64,000 nt of DNA, taken from contig NC_067204.1 in assembly GCF_026262505.1 (NCBI RefSeq), positions 7,535,797-7,599,796 on the forward strand, written 5' to 3'. The notes below the pieces were generated by a model. The model did no database searches and was not told the DNA's origin. It saw only the letters and a list, made by a program, of their open reading frames with translations. The position numbers were made by a program, and so were the translations under genes. This DNA comes from Trichomonas vaginalis G3 (Eukaryota; Parabasalia; Trichomonadida; Trichomonadidae). Below, piece by piece: positions 47,711 through 59,474 of this stretch (position 1 is the stretch's first letter; each line of letters begins with the position of its first letter).

Positions 47711-50122
47711 TTTATTCGTAATATTAAAATGAATCATCATAATCTTCTTCATAAGGGTCTTCATAATCTTCTTGATATTCTTCTTCATAATTTACTTCGT
47801 ATTCTTCTTCTTCATTACTATCTTCTTCTATTTCAACCGAATTCGCCTTATTTTCTTCTTCTTCAACTTCCTCGCCTTCTTTTTCCCATTCATCTTCTTC
47901 GATTCCTTGGAGCTCTGGCATCTCATTGGCCATAAGTGAACCTGGAAGAAAATCTTGAGAGACTCCATCCACAATCCATTTTGCCGGCATTCCCCTCGTC
48001 CAAATTGGAAGTTTCTTCCACATTTCAGATGGGCTATAGTGAATTTGTTTTCCATTCACATAATGAGTTGGTAATGCTAGATGAGGTTTAGCATTATAGT
48101 ACTCAACCCATTGTTGAATCTTTGCCCATGACAACTCTCTGCTCTCTATGTTAGGCCACAAGCGCTCGATTTTCCCATTTTGGTATGGGCAATGCGGACA
48201 ATATATACATTATTGATCCCCGAACCCTCATAGCCTTTAGGAACTCGCCTTTATTCTCGCCGCCATTATCGGACCAAATTGTATGTGGTGGTCCATAACG
48301 GGCTATTGCTCTCTTAATTACTTTCACTGTTTGGCTAGCATGTTTTGACGAAAGATGCTGTCATTCTATGATGAGCCTTGTGCAGTCATCAATCACAGCA
48401 TAAAGAATCTGACTTCTCTTTTTGCCAAGAAAGTGGATATCAACGTGCCATATTTGGTTAGGAAAGGCAGCTAAGTATCTTGTCTTTCCTTTTGGCCGAT
48501 AGGGTCCCCTTGGACGTGCCAAGCCCAGCTCTCTAAAAGCTCTTTCTACCATATGTCTTGAGGGGGGATGTGGAAGAGGGTTTGTAAGATATTTAATGTT
48601 CCTCAGCTCAGATGGAAATGATAATGGAGACTCTTCAATCATAAGTCCGGAAGGAATTGTGGAAGAAATTTGATTCAGGGGCTTAAAACGTTCAATAGCG
48701 GAGAACCATGCTTGGGTAGGCGTTGGCTGTGGAACAATACCCGTCTTCATGTCCAAAAATGCCTCAAAATGAGATTTGGCATATTCGATATCTTTATTTA
48801 TTTGGTTATAGGCGGAGATTATTCCAAGATGGCCATGCTGCTCAATTAGGTTTCTAATAGTTACCTTAAAATCTTTTCGTACATTAACTTTGGGTCTCCC
48901 GCGCTTAAGGGGAATAGACACAGATGGGTGAGGCTGAGGCTGAGTATTGGCAGAGAGCTGTTGCTGTGGGGGAGTGTTGGCAGAGAGTTGTTGCTGTGGA
49001 AGAGTGTTGGCAGAGAGCTGGCGTTGAAGAGGAGTATTGGCAGAGAGTTGTTGCTGTGGAAGAGTGTTGGCAGAGAGCTGGCGTTGTGGGGGAGTGTTGG
49101 CAGAGAGTTGTTGCTGTGCCAAGGTGTTGGCAGAGAGTTGTTGCTGTGCCGAAGTGTTGGCAGATAGCTGGCGCTGAAGAGGGGTGTTGGCAGAGAGCTG
49201 GCGTTGAAGATGAGTGTTGGCAGAGAGCTGGCGTTGTGTCTGGGTGTTGGCAGAGAGTTGTTGCTGTGGAAGAGAGTTGGCAGAGAGCTGGCGTTGTGTC
49301 TGGGTGTTGGCAGAGAGTTGTTGCTGTGGAAGAGAGTTGGCAGAGAGCTGGCGTTGTGTCTGGGTGTTGGCAGAGAGTTGTTGCTGTGGAAGAGAGTTGG
49401 CAGAGAGCTGGCGTTGTGGGGGAGTGCTGGCAGAGAGTTGTGGCTGTGGGGGAGTGTTGGTACTGCTGGCTAATGAAAGCTGGCGTTGTGGCGGGGTGTT
49501 GGCAGAAAGTGGGCTTTGTAGAGGAGCGTTGGCTGTTGAGAGCTGTTGCTGTGGAACAGAGTTGGTAGTGCTGGCTGATGAAAGCTGGCGTTGTAGAGGA
49601 GTGCTGGCTGATGAGGGTTCTTCCTGTATACGAGAGTCGTTTGAACTTTGTAATATCAAATAATCGGTAAGGAGAGTGTCATCTCTGTGTTTCAAAATGG
49701 ATGAACACTCGTAGAGTCGATTATTATATTTAATGTAGAAAGTAGTAAACTCTTGAAGTTTGTATGTATGATGTAAGTACTCTTCAATAGTAATTAGTCT
49801 ATTACATAAGAGAGCTTTGTAAAATGTTATCTTGTTAATTGATGAACGAATAGTGTTGTTGACTAATGGAACATTTGTGAGAACAATGGCTAACGGTGTG
49901 CGCCTTTGAATCTGTGCTAGAGCTGTTTCAAGCCAAGCTGAATCAACGAAGGTGTACAAATTCATTTTAAACAAATTTGAAATGAAATAATTTGTGAGAA
50001 TTTGAGAATAATTTAATTATTTCAGAAGTCTATATTGAAAAAATATTCTTAACAAAATTAATTTAAATGGTTCAGAAAATAAAAAATTAAAATTAATGGA
50101 AAAAACATGATTACGAATAATT
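47711..50122 (-). mobile_element. Integrase (rve)-bearing element, not of Polinton layout; broken
   Basis: The minus strand (coding about 49974 to 47724) encodes an N-terminal unknown domain, a long QLSANTPPQR-type repeat tract, an AT-hook-like KRGRPKVNVRK, and an rve integrase core (NQIWHVDIHFLGKKRSQILY, VIDDCTRLIIE). A distal part follows (WVEYYNAKPHLALP, YSPSEMWKKLPIW) with an acidic tail. No polymerase, capsid or reverse transcriptase is seen nearby. An 11-bp inverted word TTATTCGTAAT at 47711-47721 and 50112-50122 may mark its ends. A Ginger- or IS481-type DNA transposon is one reading; LTR kinship cannot be excluded. It looks broken (about two breaks). Confidence 0.65.
48932..49510. repeat. 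30-bp coding minisatellite (about 19 units)
   Basis: TTGGCAGAGAGTTGTTGCTG and variants recur every 30 bp, encoding on the minus strand 10-residue units QLSANTxxQ(R/Q). Neighbouring units differ in a paired way (GCGTTGTG against TTGCTGTG), giving a 60-bp higher-order pattern in part. The plus-strand frames across this stretch are mirror images of the repeat and not genes. Confidence 0.9.
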
Positions 50123-50133
50123 AACAATAATAA

Positions 50134-50136
<3 letters not shown>

Positions 50137-50168
<32 letters not shown>
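50137..50168 (+). repeat. A32 homopolymer at the M2 boundary
   Basis: A run of 32 A ends exactly at the first base of the M2 terminal repeat. The right end of M1 likewise abuts a T-tract (21063-21071), which reads as an A-tract in the same orientation. Confidence 0.85.
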
Positions 50169-50170
<2 letters not shown>

Positions 50171-50320
50171 TAGTGGGGCTTCCAGGGGCTGCGCCCCTTC
50201 TAGCCCCGAAGATGTTTAGTATAAATGAAGTTTTTATTCGGAAAATTGTTAGTCTTCTTGGTCGAAAACATTATATAATGTTTCACTTTTCACAAATTAT
50301 ATATGTTTTCATGTTTTGTC
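50169..50320. repeat. M2 left terminal repeat and subterminal segment
   Basis: GGTAGTGGGGCTTCCAGGGG begins the element. It contains the hairpin GGGGCT-tcca-GGGGC-tgc-GCCCC-ttct-AGCCCC, then GAAGATGTTTAGTATAAATG and AAGTTTTTATTCGG as in the M1 unit (reverse complement). Further in, about 50284-50317 matches 20725-20760 of M1. Only one terminal unit is present, against three in M1. Confidence 0.85.
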
Positions 50321-51225
50321 AAGACTTCTTCTTCGTAAATGTTTTGTCAAGACTTCTTCGTAAATGTTTTGTCAAGACTTCTTCTTCGTAAATGTTTTGT
50401 CAAGACTTCTTCGTAAATGTTTTGTCAAGACTTCTTCTTCGTAAATGTTTTGTCAAGACTTCTTCGTAAATGTTTTGTCAAGACTTCTTCGTAAATGTTT
50501 TGTCAAGACTTCTTCGTAAATGTTTTGTCAAGACTTCTTCGTAAATGTTTTGTCAAGACTTCTTCGTAAATGTTTTGTCAAGACTTCTTCTTCGTAAATG
50601 TTTTGTCAAGACTTCTTCGTAAAATCAGACAAAAATAATGTTTAGGTGAAGAGGTGAGATTTCACCTGTTTTTTCACCTCATTTCTCACCTCTTGAATTT
50701 TCATGAAATTTACACCAAAAATATATTTTAGGTGAAGAGGTGAGATTTCACCTGTTTTTTCACCTCATTTCTCACCTCTTGAATTTTCATGAAATTTACA
50801 CCAAAAATATATTTTAGGTGAAGAGGTGAGATTTCACCTGTTTTTTCACCTAATTTTTCACCCTCTTGAATTTTCATGAAATTTACACCAAAAATATACT
50901 ACTAGGGTCATTTACGAAGAAATCTCAACAAAGTCTTTACGAAGAAATCTCAACAAAACATAGACAAGAAAGTTCATGAGAAATTAGATGAAGAAGTCTT
51001 AACAAAGTCTTTACGAAGAAATTCATGAAAATTCAAGAGGTGAGAAATGAGGTGAAAAAAGAGGTGAAATCTCACCTCTTCACCTAAAATATATTTTTGG
51101 TCATTTACGAAGAAGTCTTAACAAAGTCTTTACGAAGAAGTCTTGACAAAGTCTTTACGAAGAAGTCTTAACAAAGTCTTTACGAAGAAGTCTTAACAAA
51201 GTCTTTACGAAGAAGTCACAATAAA
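50317..51225. repeat. M2 repeat cassette: 25-bp arrays flanking GGTGAGAT palindromes
   Basis: 50317-50625 holds about a dozen units of GTCAAGACTTCTTCGTAAAT plus GTTTT (25 or 28 bp). 50641-50900 holds three 86-bp units with the M2 palindrome GGTGAAGAGGTGAGATTTCA then CACCTCATTTCTCACC. An inverted palindrome copy lies at 51027-51085. 50905-51000 and 51095-51225 carry 25-bp-type units in reverse complement (TTTACGAAGAAGTCTTAAC). The cassette is therefore a large imperfect inverted arrangement between the terminal repeat and the first gene. No gene. Confidence 0.85.
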
Positions 51226-51260
51226 CATCTGTCAAAAACCGCTTTTTAACTTCACTTAAA

Positions 51261-54200
51261 ATGCCACGTAAGCTACGTAAGAATATACGTAAGAGGAAGA
51301 GAGCATTGAAACATCCAATAGTAAGACTAACACCACAACAACAGTTGCAACAACAAATGCTGAATGACCCCACTATGTTGCAACAAATGTCAAGCAACCC
51401 TATGCTTTTAAACCGAGTTCTTGGTGCACAGAGTGGAGGTTTAAGAGCGGCACTTTTAGCGAAAATGGCAGGCTATGGTGGAGCTGCAGACGGAACAGCC
51501 TATAACCCTCAAAGTCAAATGAATTTGAGTTCACTCAAAAATCAAATAACAGATGTCAAAAAGTCAAACATAGACATACAGAAGCAAATAAGTGAAAACG
51601 AAAAGAAACTAGAATATGACAGACACACAAAGAAACTCAATGAGTTAAACGTAGAGAAAAGAAGAAAGAAGAACAACTGAAAGAACTAAGTACAGAGGAA
51701 TATGCGAAAAAAGTGTCAGAAAAAGCAGCAGAAGTAGCAAAAATGGAACAAGATGTCATAAATTTGAAAAACCATACTACTCGATATAAAGTACTGAAAG
51801 ATGAAGAGATAAAACAAAAAGCCCTGAAGACATATATGGATAGCGATGAGTATAAAAAAGAAGTTGAAGCAACTGTAAAGGCAGAAAAACTTTTACAGTT
51901 GCAAAACCAAACCGTACAGTATGAAAACTTAGCACAAGAAAGTAAAAATAACGACGCAGCCATGCAAAAGGCAATGAAAAGCGCAGAATATATAAAAGCT
52001 AACAATGACTGGTTAGATGCCCAAGCCAACGCTAAAGCAGCCCAACTCATAGGGTCAATAAGGACAAAAATACAAGCGGATGAAGACAGTTCAAATGAAG
52101 CTTTAACAAATGCTGACTTTAAGAACGCTTTCGAAGCTCTTCATAGTAAGGTGAAACAAGTGAACGACTTCTCATCTGGAAAGAAACTGAAGTCTGAAGG
52201 TTTCGACAAAGAGTTAAAAGAAGTAGCACAAAATATGACGAAAATAACAGATGCAGCAACGAGACAGGCAGTTCAAAGTGCCTATGACGCCGTTAGAGCA
52301 ACTGTTGTGAAAAGTCAAGAAAAAGAGTTACAACAGACCAAAACAGACCTAGTAAATGCTTTCTTAAAAACGAAAAGTCAGGTAGGACACTATGCTGCAG
52401 ATGGAACATATGTGCCAGCTGGTGGAACTTATATACCACCAAACCCTCCAAGAGAAGCACCTGCACCAGGACTACCTAAAACATTTACATCGTCACATGG
52501 ACACAGACACAGGCATGCACCAAAACCAACACAACAACCAGCACAACAACCAACAGTTCAAAATCCAGCACAACAACAACCAGAAACAGAGCAAGGACAT
52601 AAAAGAAGTAGAGAACAAGGAAACCAAGAATTCTTAAAAATGCTTAAAGAAGAGTGTGGTTTCCCAGATAGTATTGACTTTAGTGACAGATATAAAGAAG
52701 CTATTAGAAAGTTCAAGGATGGAAATACTGACCCGGACCTATTTAGCTTTATGGCTCAGCACCAAAACGGATATAATCTCAAACCTGGAAAATACAAGCT
52801 CGCTAAGGGATATGATTTAATAGCATATCATCCAAATGACATGGATGAATTTACTCCGAGATATTTGATGTCAGAGCTAAATGACAATTCAACTTTCGTC
52901 ATGAAACGCGTAAAAAATAGAGACGGAACGAAAGAACAAAAGCTTATGAATGCGGATGACGTAGATAGGGAAATTGTTGAAAACGGTCTCGGAATATATG
53001 AAATGCCAGCAGATGAGGTACAAGAAACTCCACAGGAAGAAGTTCAGATACAACCAGACATGGAAGAAATAGTTCAGCAACAACAGCTAGAAGAGCCTGA
53101 AGGAAACGAACAAGTCCCTCCTTTGGAAACTAACTTCACAGAACTAGATGAAGATTTGGAACAGCCGAAAAATCTTGACCCTCAACAAGAGTATGCGGAG
53201 AATATGGAATATTTCCAAGAGTCTAAAAAAAATTCGGCTGACATAGTAGAAGAATATCGAAAAATGTTTGCCGACATACAAAAGACTCCAACACCAGATG
53301 AAAATATTCAGCATAGAATGGAAGTACTGAAAGAAAATGTACACAAATACAACAACCCTTTTTACTTACGAGCATTTAACGTTCAATCTTCGGATGAACT
53401 CGGTGAAAATAAAAGGTTAAATTTCAAGAAAACATATAGAAATGAAACATTGTTTAAAGTTCATTCAGAACCTAACCAAGATGGAAACAAACCTACTTTT
53501 GTTTCTGCAGACGATGGAACTACAATGAGATGGGGTCATAAAGCTAATCCGGATAGGTGGTTCATAAACTTACAACCACAATTCCAAGAAGTTGTAGACG
53601 CAATGGAAGTCAATGGTGAACCAGATATAGCTGGTATTTTAAGCGCGGCTTTAATGCCATTGAAAGATATGAAACATGCAGATATTTTGGACCAGTATGA
53701 AATGAACATGGCTGATGGAAATATAACACCTGACGTTCTAGAACATTTATCTCAAAGAACTACACAGAACCATAGAGATGGTATATTTGGTGAAGAGTTT
53801 AGAAAGAAAGTTAGGGAGAGAGAAGGAAGAGAACCTATTGTACATGACCTTGCAAACGAAAGTTTACAAAATGTCATAAAAACTTACTTTGCAGACGATG
53901 AATCGAGAAGGGATGAATATTTAAGAAAACTCAAATGGACAGTACCAAATGAAATGTTAGTATTGAAAAACATGTTCCTTGACAAAATAAAACCAACTAC
54001 AGAAATAAACGACGCAAGACTGAAAGATTGGGTAAAAGCTTTCCCATTCACAAAAGATATAGTTGGTAACATGGAAAGAAAACCAGAATGGCTACAAAAA
54101 CATATATTTGGAAACGAGCTTATTCCATATGGACAGGCACTGTTTGAAGCGCTTGAACCGGAAACTCAGGAAAGAGTCATGCAAACAATACGCGAAGACT

Positions 54201-54424
54201 CAAATACAGACTATGACAAACTCTTTCTAGGATATAGGTTACCTGAGATGGGCGACCAGAGCCAAAAGGCAAAAAGGACATGGGAAATTTGCAACATACT
54301 AGATGAACATAATGCAAAGATGCAACAACTTCAAGCAGAGGGCAATGAAGGAAAAAGAAGAGTTAAAAACTCAGTCAGGAAGAAAGTAAAGCTTGGTCCA
54401 CGTGGGTTCTATTATGACATATAA
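51261..54424 (+). pseudogene. Large coiled-coil Gln-rich M2 structural protein region (broken)
   Basis: It starts at ATG 51261 with a very basic N-terminus (MPRKLRKNIRKRKRALKHP). It continues with Gln-rich and coiled-coil sequence, a PxxQ-rich linker (QQPAQQPTVQNPAQQQPETE) and a globular C-terminal half (DRWFINLQPQFQEVVDAMEV, YGQALFEALEPETQERVMQT) ending in basic RRVKNSVRKKVKLGPRG. The family is not recognised. Size, charge pattern and position directly before the capsid gene suggest an internal or DNA-contacting virion protein (inference). It looks broken (about one break). Confidence 0.5.
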
Positions 54425-54456
54425 ACCCAACTATTCTATATTTTTACCCATATGAA

Positions 54457-56064
54457 ATGTACGCCGCTCAGAATATAACGCCAACAGTTTTGGATGCTAT
54501 GAATGGAAATGTTTCCGAATGGTATAACGAATGCGACAATGCCATTAGAAGGTCAGAAATAGTTCCTGGAACTTACGAATATACAACTGCTGTTTCTTAT
54601 GGAAACGTAGGTGAGTTTGGAGAAGGTTCTTCAACAACAGTAGATATTGCTTGCGACAGGTTTCATATAATTTCTATTGACAACTCTTTCTTATACGTGG
54701 AACAAGACATTGAAATAAAACCTTCTGCCAAGTTGTCTGACAAGAAAGGTTGCAATGGAATTTTCTATGTCGGATACCAATATGCTCCAGAAGTTTTCAT
54801 GGGATATAAGATATATTCTAACTCTGACTTAGTTCAAACAGTAACATGGGCAAACTATGAATGGTTCGCTTTGAGAAACTCAGTACAACCACAAGCTAGA
54901 GAACAAACAGACCAGTATGCAACTATTGAGAAAATAAGAAGACTTGACCCTAACGTTCCAGGAGTTTATGTTAACCTTTCTGGTTCAGATGGAAATGCTG
55001 TCACTAAAGTAAAACTGAAACTTAGAGTTCCTTTGTCATCTTTCCTCATCTTCAGGTTTTTAAGATACTTGCCAAACTGGGCAGGAAAAATTTCTATCGA
55101 ACTTACTCCAAGCAAAAATAACTTAGTCATTGCACCAACACAAGACCCATTCACTATTACAGAAGTAGTGGGAACAAATAAAATGTCATTCGCCGACTTT
55201 TGCAAAGACAAAGTTGACTTAGACTTTGGTTTCTCAAACCTCAACACTGAAGTAAACTATTATTTCAATGCTGCTGGAACTGCTTGGGACCCAGTTAAGT
55301 TTACATGCGAAAAGTTTGAATGCAAGAGAATAGAAAGCAGACTTGCAGTCTATATGTTGGACCCAGATATTTCAAATGCTTTAGCTGCCAAATATATTGC
55401 AGTTCCACTTATGTTCCCTATACACCAAATATCTGTCAAAGACTTTGCAGGTGAAGTTGGAAACCAAAGTGCTGACCCAGGTGCAAGAACAGATATTGCC
55501 TTAACAACTGCAATGAAACATGCAGATACTATGTTTGTACTGTTCAGACGAACTATAAATGACTATTCTTGTTTCTACAACCCTGTATTAAATATCATAT
55601 AAACATAGATTGGCAAATATTATCCAAGAGAAGAATATTCTACAGTTGAGGATATGAGGTCATACAACTTGACATTAGATGCTATGAACTTTAACAACAA
55701 CTTCACAACAACCATTAACCCTGAAATGCAAAGTTCTATTATGCCATATGTGAAAGTATGGACTCATACAGGAGGTCAAAAAACTCAATATACAAATGGA
55801 GACCGTTCAAACTTTTGGCTTGGCATTCCATTTGCTGACTCAGAAGACTTTATGGGTGGTATTTCAACTGTTGGTACTGTACAAATACAATATACTGGTG
55901 ACAGAGACGGTCCAGATGAATTGAAAGCAAAGAAGTTTACAAAAACCAATAGCACTTTTCACGGAAGATGCTCTTTTGAAGATTCGTTCGATGAAACCTG
56001 CTGGGGCTCCTCAGATTGGCATAACGACAGCTTCCATCGAGCAGATTTGGCAGCAGGTCAGTAA
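54457..56064 (+). pseudogene. M2 major capsid protein (double jelly-roll type; broken)
   Basis: From ATG 54457 the product begins MYAAQNITPTVLDAMNGNVS. It contains LKLRVPLSSFLIFRFLRYLP and NWAGKISIELTP, matching the same place in the M1 capsid (LRLRIPVRRFLPLEAIRFIP, FAGNIQLKVKF). A capsid C-terminal type sequence (MRSYNLTLDAMNFNNNFTTT, YVKVWTHTGGQKTQYTNGDR) follows in the same direction. Total extent and composition fit a Polinton major capsid protein. The copy looks broken (a few breaks). Confidence 0.72.
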
Positions 56065-56120
56065 GTTGTTCTTGAACTGACTTCTCTCCGTCAAATATTG
56101 ACAGTACGCCAGTTTTGACA

Positions 56121-56378
56121 TTAATATTGTATTATAAACTTACCTTTAGAAATATCTGTAAGTTTTGTTGTTATATTTTTGTCTGCTTCAAGAACTTTCA
56201 CCATTTCAGTTATACCAACTTTCTTTGCTTTATGAAAATATTTTGGTTCAGCAAAGACTGCTATTCTATAACATTTTCCATTGTTTGTGTAAAGAACTAT
56301 TCTATCAATGAAACTTGTATGTTTGTGTGTGTAAACTTTGTTTTGCTTCAATTCGAAGAGATACTCAAATACGTCCAT
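56121..56378 (-). CDS. Small M2 protein (85 aa)
   Basis: An 85-aa frame from ATG 56378: MDVFEYLFELKQNKVYTHKH, then YRIAVFAEPKYFHKAKKVGI and DKNITTKLTDISKGKFIIQY. It has mixed alpha/beta character and no recognised family. It is divergent from the 56398 gene across only 19 bp (CTTTTTTATTCTAAGTAAA region), repeating the M1 pattern of very short divergent leaders. Confidence 0.5.
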   Translation of the reverse strand: MDVFEYLFELKQNKVYTHKHTSFIDRIVLYTNNGKCYRIAVFAEPKYFHKAKKVGITEMVKVLEADKNITTKLTDISKGKFIIQY

Positions 56379-56397
56379 CTTTTTATTCTAAGTAAAA

Positions 56398-56702
56398 TGT
56401 CATTTCCGAAAAATAGAAGCGTAAGTGTTTCAAAAGGTTTAATGGCGGTGGCAGATGTGAAGTTAAATTCACCAACTCAAACAAACAGTCAAAGTGTTGT
56501 TGTCAATGTCAAAGAAAGAGATGTTGAAGTGGGGAAACCATACGAAGACCAAGATGGTATAACAATAGTTCCTGTAAAAGAACAACCAACATACCCTGAA
56601 GTTAGCAGAGACTTAAGTTCTGTTGCAGATATTCGAAAGAACTACCAACAACTTAAAGACAAACTTAAAACTCAGGAGAAGATTTGTCAAGCTTTGGTAT
56701 AA
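56398..56702 (+). CDS. Small M2 protein (about 101 aa)
   Basis: The start is set at ATG 56398 (MSFPKNRSVSVSKGLMAVAD); the open frame extends further upstream but that part overlaps the divergent gene and is not protein-like. It ends in a helical, Lys/Gln-rich NYQQLKDKLKTQEKICQALV. Its stop codon overlaps the ATG of the next gene (56702), a tightly packed arrangement. The family is not recognised. Confidence 0.5.
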
Positions 56703-56977
56703 TGTTAAACTTGGTTGAGCACAACCCTGTAAAAGTGAACTCATATGTCATCGCACCTCATGAAATTTTGAAAGAACTATTGAAACTTTTGACAGAGGCA
56801 GACGATATAAACATCAAAGAAATAGAACCCGACATTGCTTGCTGTGGTGTTTCATATAATGTCATTGACAAGATATACGTTATGAAAGGAGGCGAAACGT
56901 TGAACTTAAAATATAGTTTCCCAGACGTCATAAAAATATTTGACGACCACAACATTTCATTAAAATTTATTTGCTAA
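56702..56977 (+). CDS. Small M2 protein (91 aa)
   Basis: The start is taken at ATG 56702, which overlaps the stop of the previous gene; the longer frame begins with a non-ATG codon. The product MLNLVEHNPVKVNSYVIAPH ... IKIFDDHNISLKFIC is of mixed alpha/beta character and unknown family. It is followed 4 bp later by the penton-like gene. Confidence 0.5.
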   Translation: MLNLVEHNPVKVNSYVIAPHEILKELLKLLTEADDINIKEIEPDIACCGVSYNVIDKIYVMKGGETLNLKYSFPDVIKIFDDHNISLKFIC

Positions 56978-56981
56978 GTAA

Positions 56982-57795
56982 ATGGCAGAAGACATAGTGG
57001 TTTATACTATTACGACTAAAAACCCTGAGTCATATAATTCTATAACAACAAACTTACAAAGTCCTCAAGGACGGTATTGTAAACTAACCTTAAACACAAT
57101 GACGACTAAAGCCTGTTTTGCTCTTTTGACACCAGAAGACTTTATTGTTGTGAATGGTAAAAAATACTTCTTTGAAGATACTTACTCAGATATACCACCA
57201 ACAGGTTTTGTTGACTTATTTAATACTTTAAGGACGAGTGTAACATGTGCTGCAACTAGAGCAGGTTTCATTATGTTTGGATGTCCGACTGAGTTTACTA
57301 TAAACAATATGAGCTATAATAAAAACTTATTCTGGTTTTTACTACCAACAGTTTCCTATAACAGGAAAAGGTGTCATACAAGGAATGTCTGTTCCATTGA
57401 CTTTAAGTACACCTATTTTATATATTGTTTCAAACTTAGGTTCAAAGTGCTATTCGAATGTTGACAGAAACTACTATGACCAAAAGATACTCATGCGTAT
57501 AAACAACACTTTCTCTGCTGGTTTGCCTATTGTTCATTCGAATGCAGAGTTTTCAGCTTTAGTAAACTCAAACACTTTAGCAAACATAAACTTAACCTTA
57601 GTTGACGCAAACTTTGTTCCTGTAAAACTTTTATGTCCTATGTATTTGTCAATGACGGCAGAAAGTTTCGAATTGGAAGATGCAACTGGTGAAAGTATTG
57701 TACTACAAGAACAACTTCAACAACAAATAGCTCAAGAACAAACAAATGCAACAAATAGCTCAAGAATAAAAAAAATATTTTTTTTATTTTTATAA
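56982..57795 (+). pseudogene. M2 penton-like minor capsid region (broken)
   Basis: From ATG 56982: MAEDIVVYTITTKNPESYNS and beta-rich sequence, with NINLTLVDANFVPVKLLCPM near the end that matches in plan the C-terminus of M1's 122-886 protein. The tail is Gln/Asn-rich. It is placed among the capsid genes and read as a single-jelly-roll penton-type protein (inference). The copy looks broken (about one break). Confidence 0.5.
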
Positions 57796-57797
57796 AA

Positions 57798-59028
57798 ATG
57801 TACAGAATAGATGTTTCAGATTTTTATGACTTCCAAGCCTTCAGAAATATGTGTCCATTTAGAGACTATAACAAAGCAGTCGAGAATTTGAAACGTTTAG
57901 TCATTTATGTCGATCTGCCCCAGAATGTTATGTTATGAAAGAATGGATGTTGTCTTTAACAAACCAAGAGCAACCATAGTTCAGAACAAGAATGTAAACA
58001 GAAACTTAAAAAATAAAAGTTGTACAAGTTGTATGAAGATGTTAGATGCTTGGGATATCTTATTGTCAAAGTTGAAGATTTTTCAGTTCGTGGTATAAGT
58101 TTTATACACCATCTCCAAACTTCTATTCTATCTTCACTGGATATAAATACGAACAAGTAGAATGGAAAGAAAATGTTATAGAAGCTTGGTTAGACCATGT
58201 CAAAGAAATTATATGCAATGGAAACGAAAGAGTCTATGAGTATATCTTATGTTGGTTTGCAAAACATCTTACAACATCCAAGGTGCAAAATGAAACTGCT
58301 CTCATTGTAATTGGAAAACAAGGAACAGGTAAGAACACTTTCTTACAGATATTTTGTGCAAACTGTTAGAGGGCTATTCGAACCCGAATATGACAAACTT
58401 AGAAAACATCTGCGGTAAATTTAACTCCTCAAAGAGAATATGAAACTTATAGTATGTAACGAACTTCAAAGTATAGATACAACAAAGGTTTTAAACTCAG
58501 ATGCTTTGAAGAGTCTTATAACAGACAAAGTTGGAGTTGTTGAAAGAAAATATAAAGACCAAAGAGTTTGTGAAAATGTTGCAAATTTTCATTATGGTTT
58601 TCAACAACGCCGTTCCGATGAAGTTAGAAAGTTCTGACAGAAGATATGTAGTTGTCAGAACGTCAGATTCTCATATGCAAGATACAAATATTTGACGCTT
58701 TGTCAGAAACTTTGACATCTGACTTTTACAACCACTTGTTCTATATTTTATGACATTAGATATTCTAAGTTCAATCCAAGACAAATTCCACATACCGAAG
58801 AGAGACAAACATTTGTTAGAAGCAAACAAGAGTGTTTATGAACTGTTTATAGATGAGACTAACTTTGAGTGTTTAGATGAAAGGTCATTGTACGATGAAT
58901 ATAAACAATATTGCCAAGAGTATGGTTATATGACAGCGTCTAAACGAACATTCTTGGCAAATGTCAAAAATCTTTTAGATGTTCAAACGGCGTATATACA
59001 AAGAAAAATTTTTCTGAGTAAATTTTAA
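57798..59028 (+). pseudogene. M2 superfamily 3 helicase region (broken)
   Basis: The region shows a Walker A in ALIVIGKQGTGKNTFLQIF and a Walker B-type MKLIVCNELQSID in the spacing of SF3 (viral D5/NS1-type) helicases, with GVVERKYKDQRVCENVANF in sensor position. A C-terminal part (DETNFECLDERSLYDEYKQY, MTASKRTFLANVKNLL) resembles the small helical domain that ends such proteins. SF3 helicases unwind replicating viral DNA. The copy looks broken (several breaks). Confidence 0.65.
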
Positions 59029-59056
59029 AAAAATATTTTTTTATCCGATAGAAAAG

Positions 59057-59474
59057 ATGGCAAAATTCATCTCAGTAAACAAGTACATGACAGAAGTCAA
59101 AGAAGAACTAGACCCATTCGCATATTTGAATGTTTACTTCTACATTTTGAAAAGTCTACATTTGACAAAGTTTGGAACATCGAACCAGTTAAGTTTGCTA
59201 TTGTGACTAAAAATGGTGCGAAATTTGAAGACTTAGACATGACGGTATGTTGACAGTCAAAGAAAATTTTGACAGAAAGTTCTCAAAAACTCGAAGAAGG
59301 CAAAGCATACAAACTTGTTATACCTTATGAACCAAAGAAAGCAGACGACTATGAATATTATGAGTCTAAGATAGTTGAAGTTCAAGGTAAATTGGGTAAA
59401 AGATTTTAGAGTCTAAACCAGTGTTTGCTCCTAAAGAGGAAGAGAACATTGACATTGACCCAGAAATGTTCTAA
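59057..59474 (+). pseudogene. Unrecognised M2 gene remnant
   Basis: It begins at ATG 59057 (MAKFISVNKYMTEVKEELDP) and its last part reads KPVFAPKEEENIDIDPEMF to a stop at 59474. The leader ATTTTTTTATCCGATAGAAA is the element-type promoter motif. The family is unknown. It looks broken (a few breaks) and converges with the next gene. Confidence 0.4.

Noticed and set aside
48924-49663. Several long plus-strand frames rich in Trp/Arg or Leu/Gly
   Set aside because: They are mirror readings of the 30-bp minisatellite coding on the minus strand; the composition is not protein-like.
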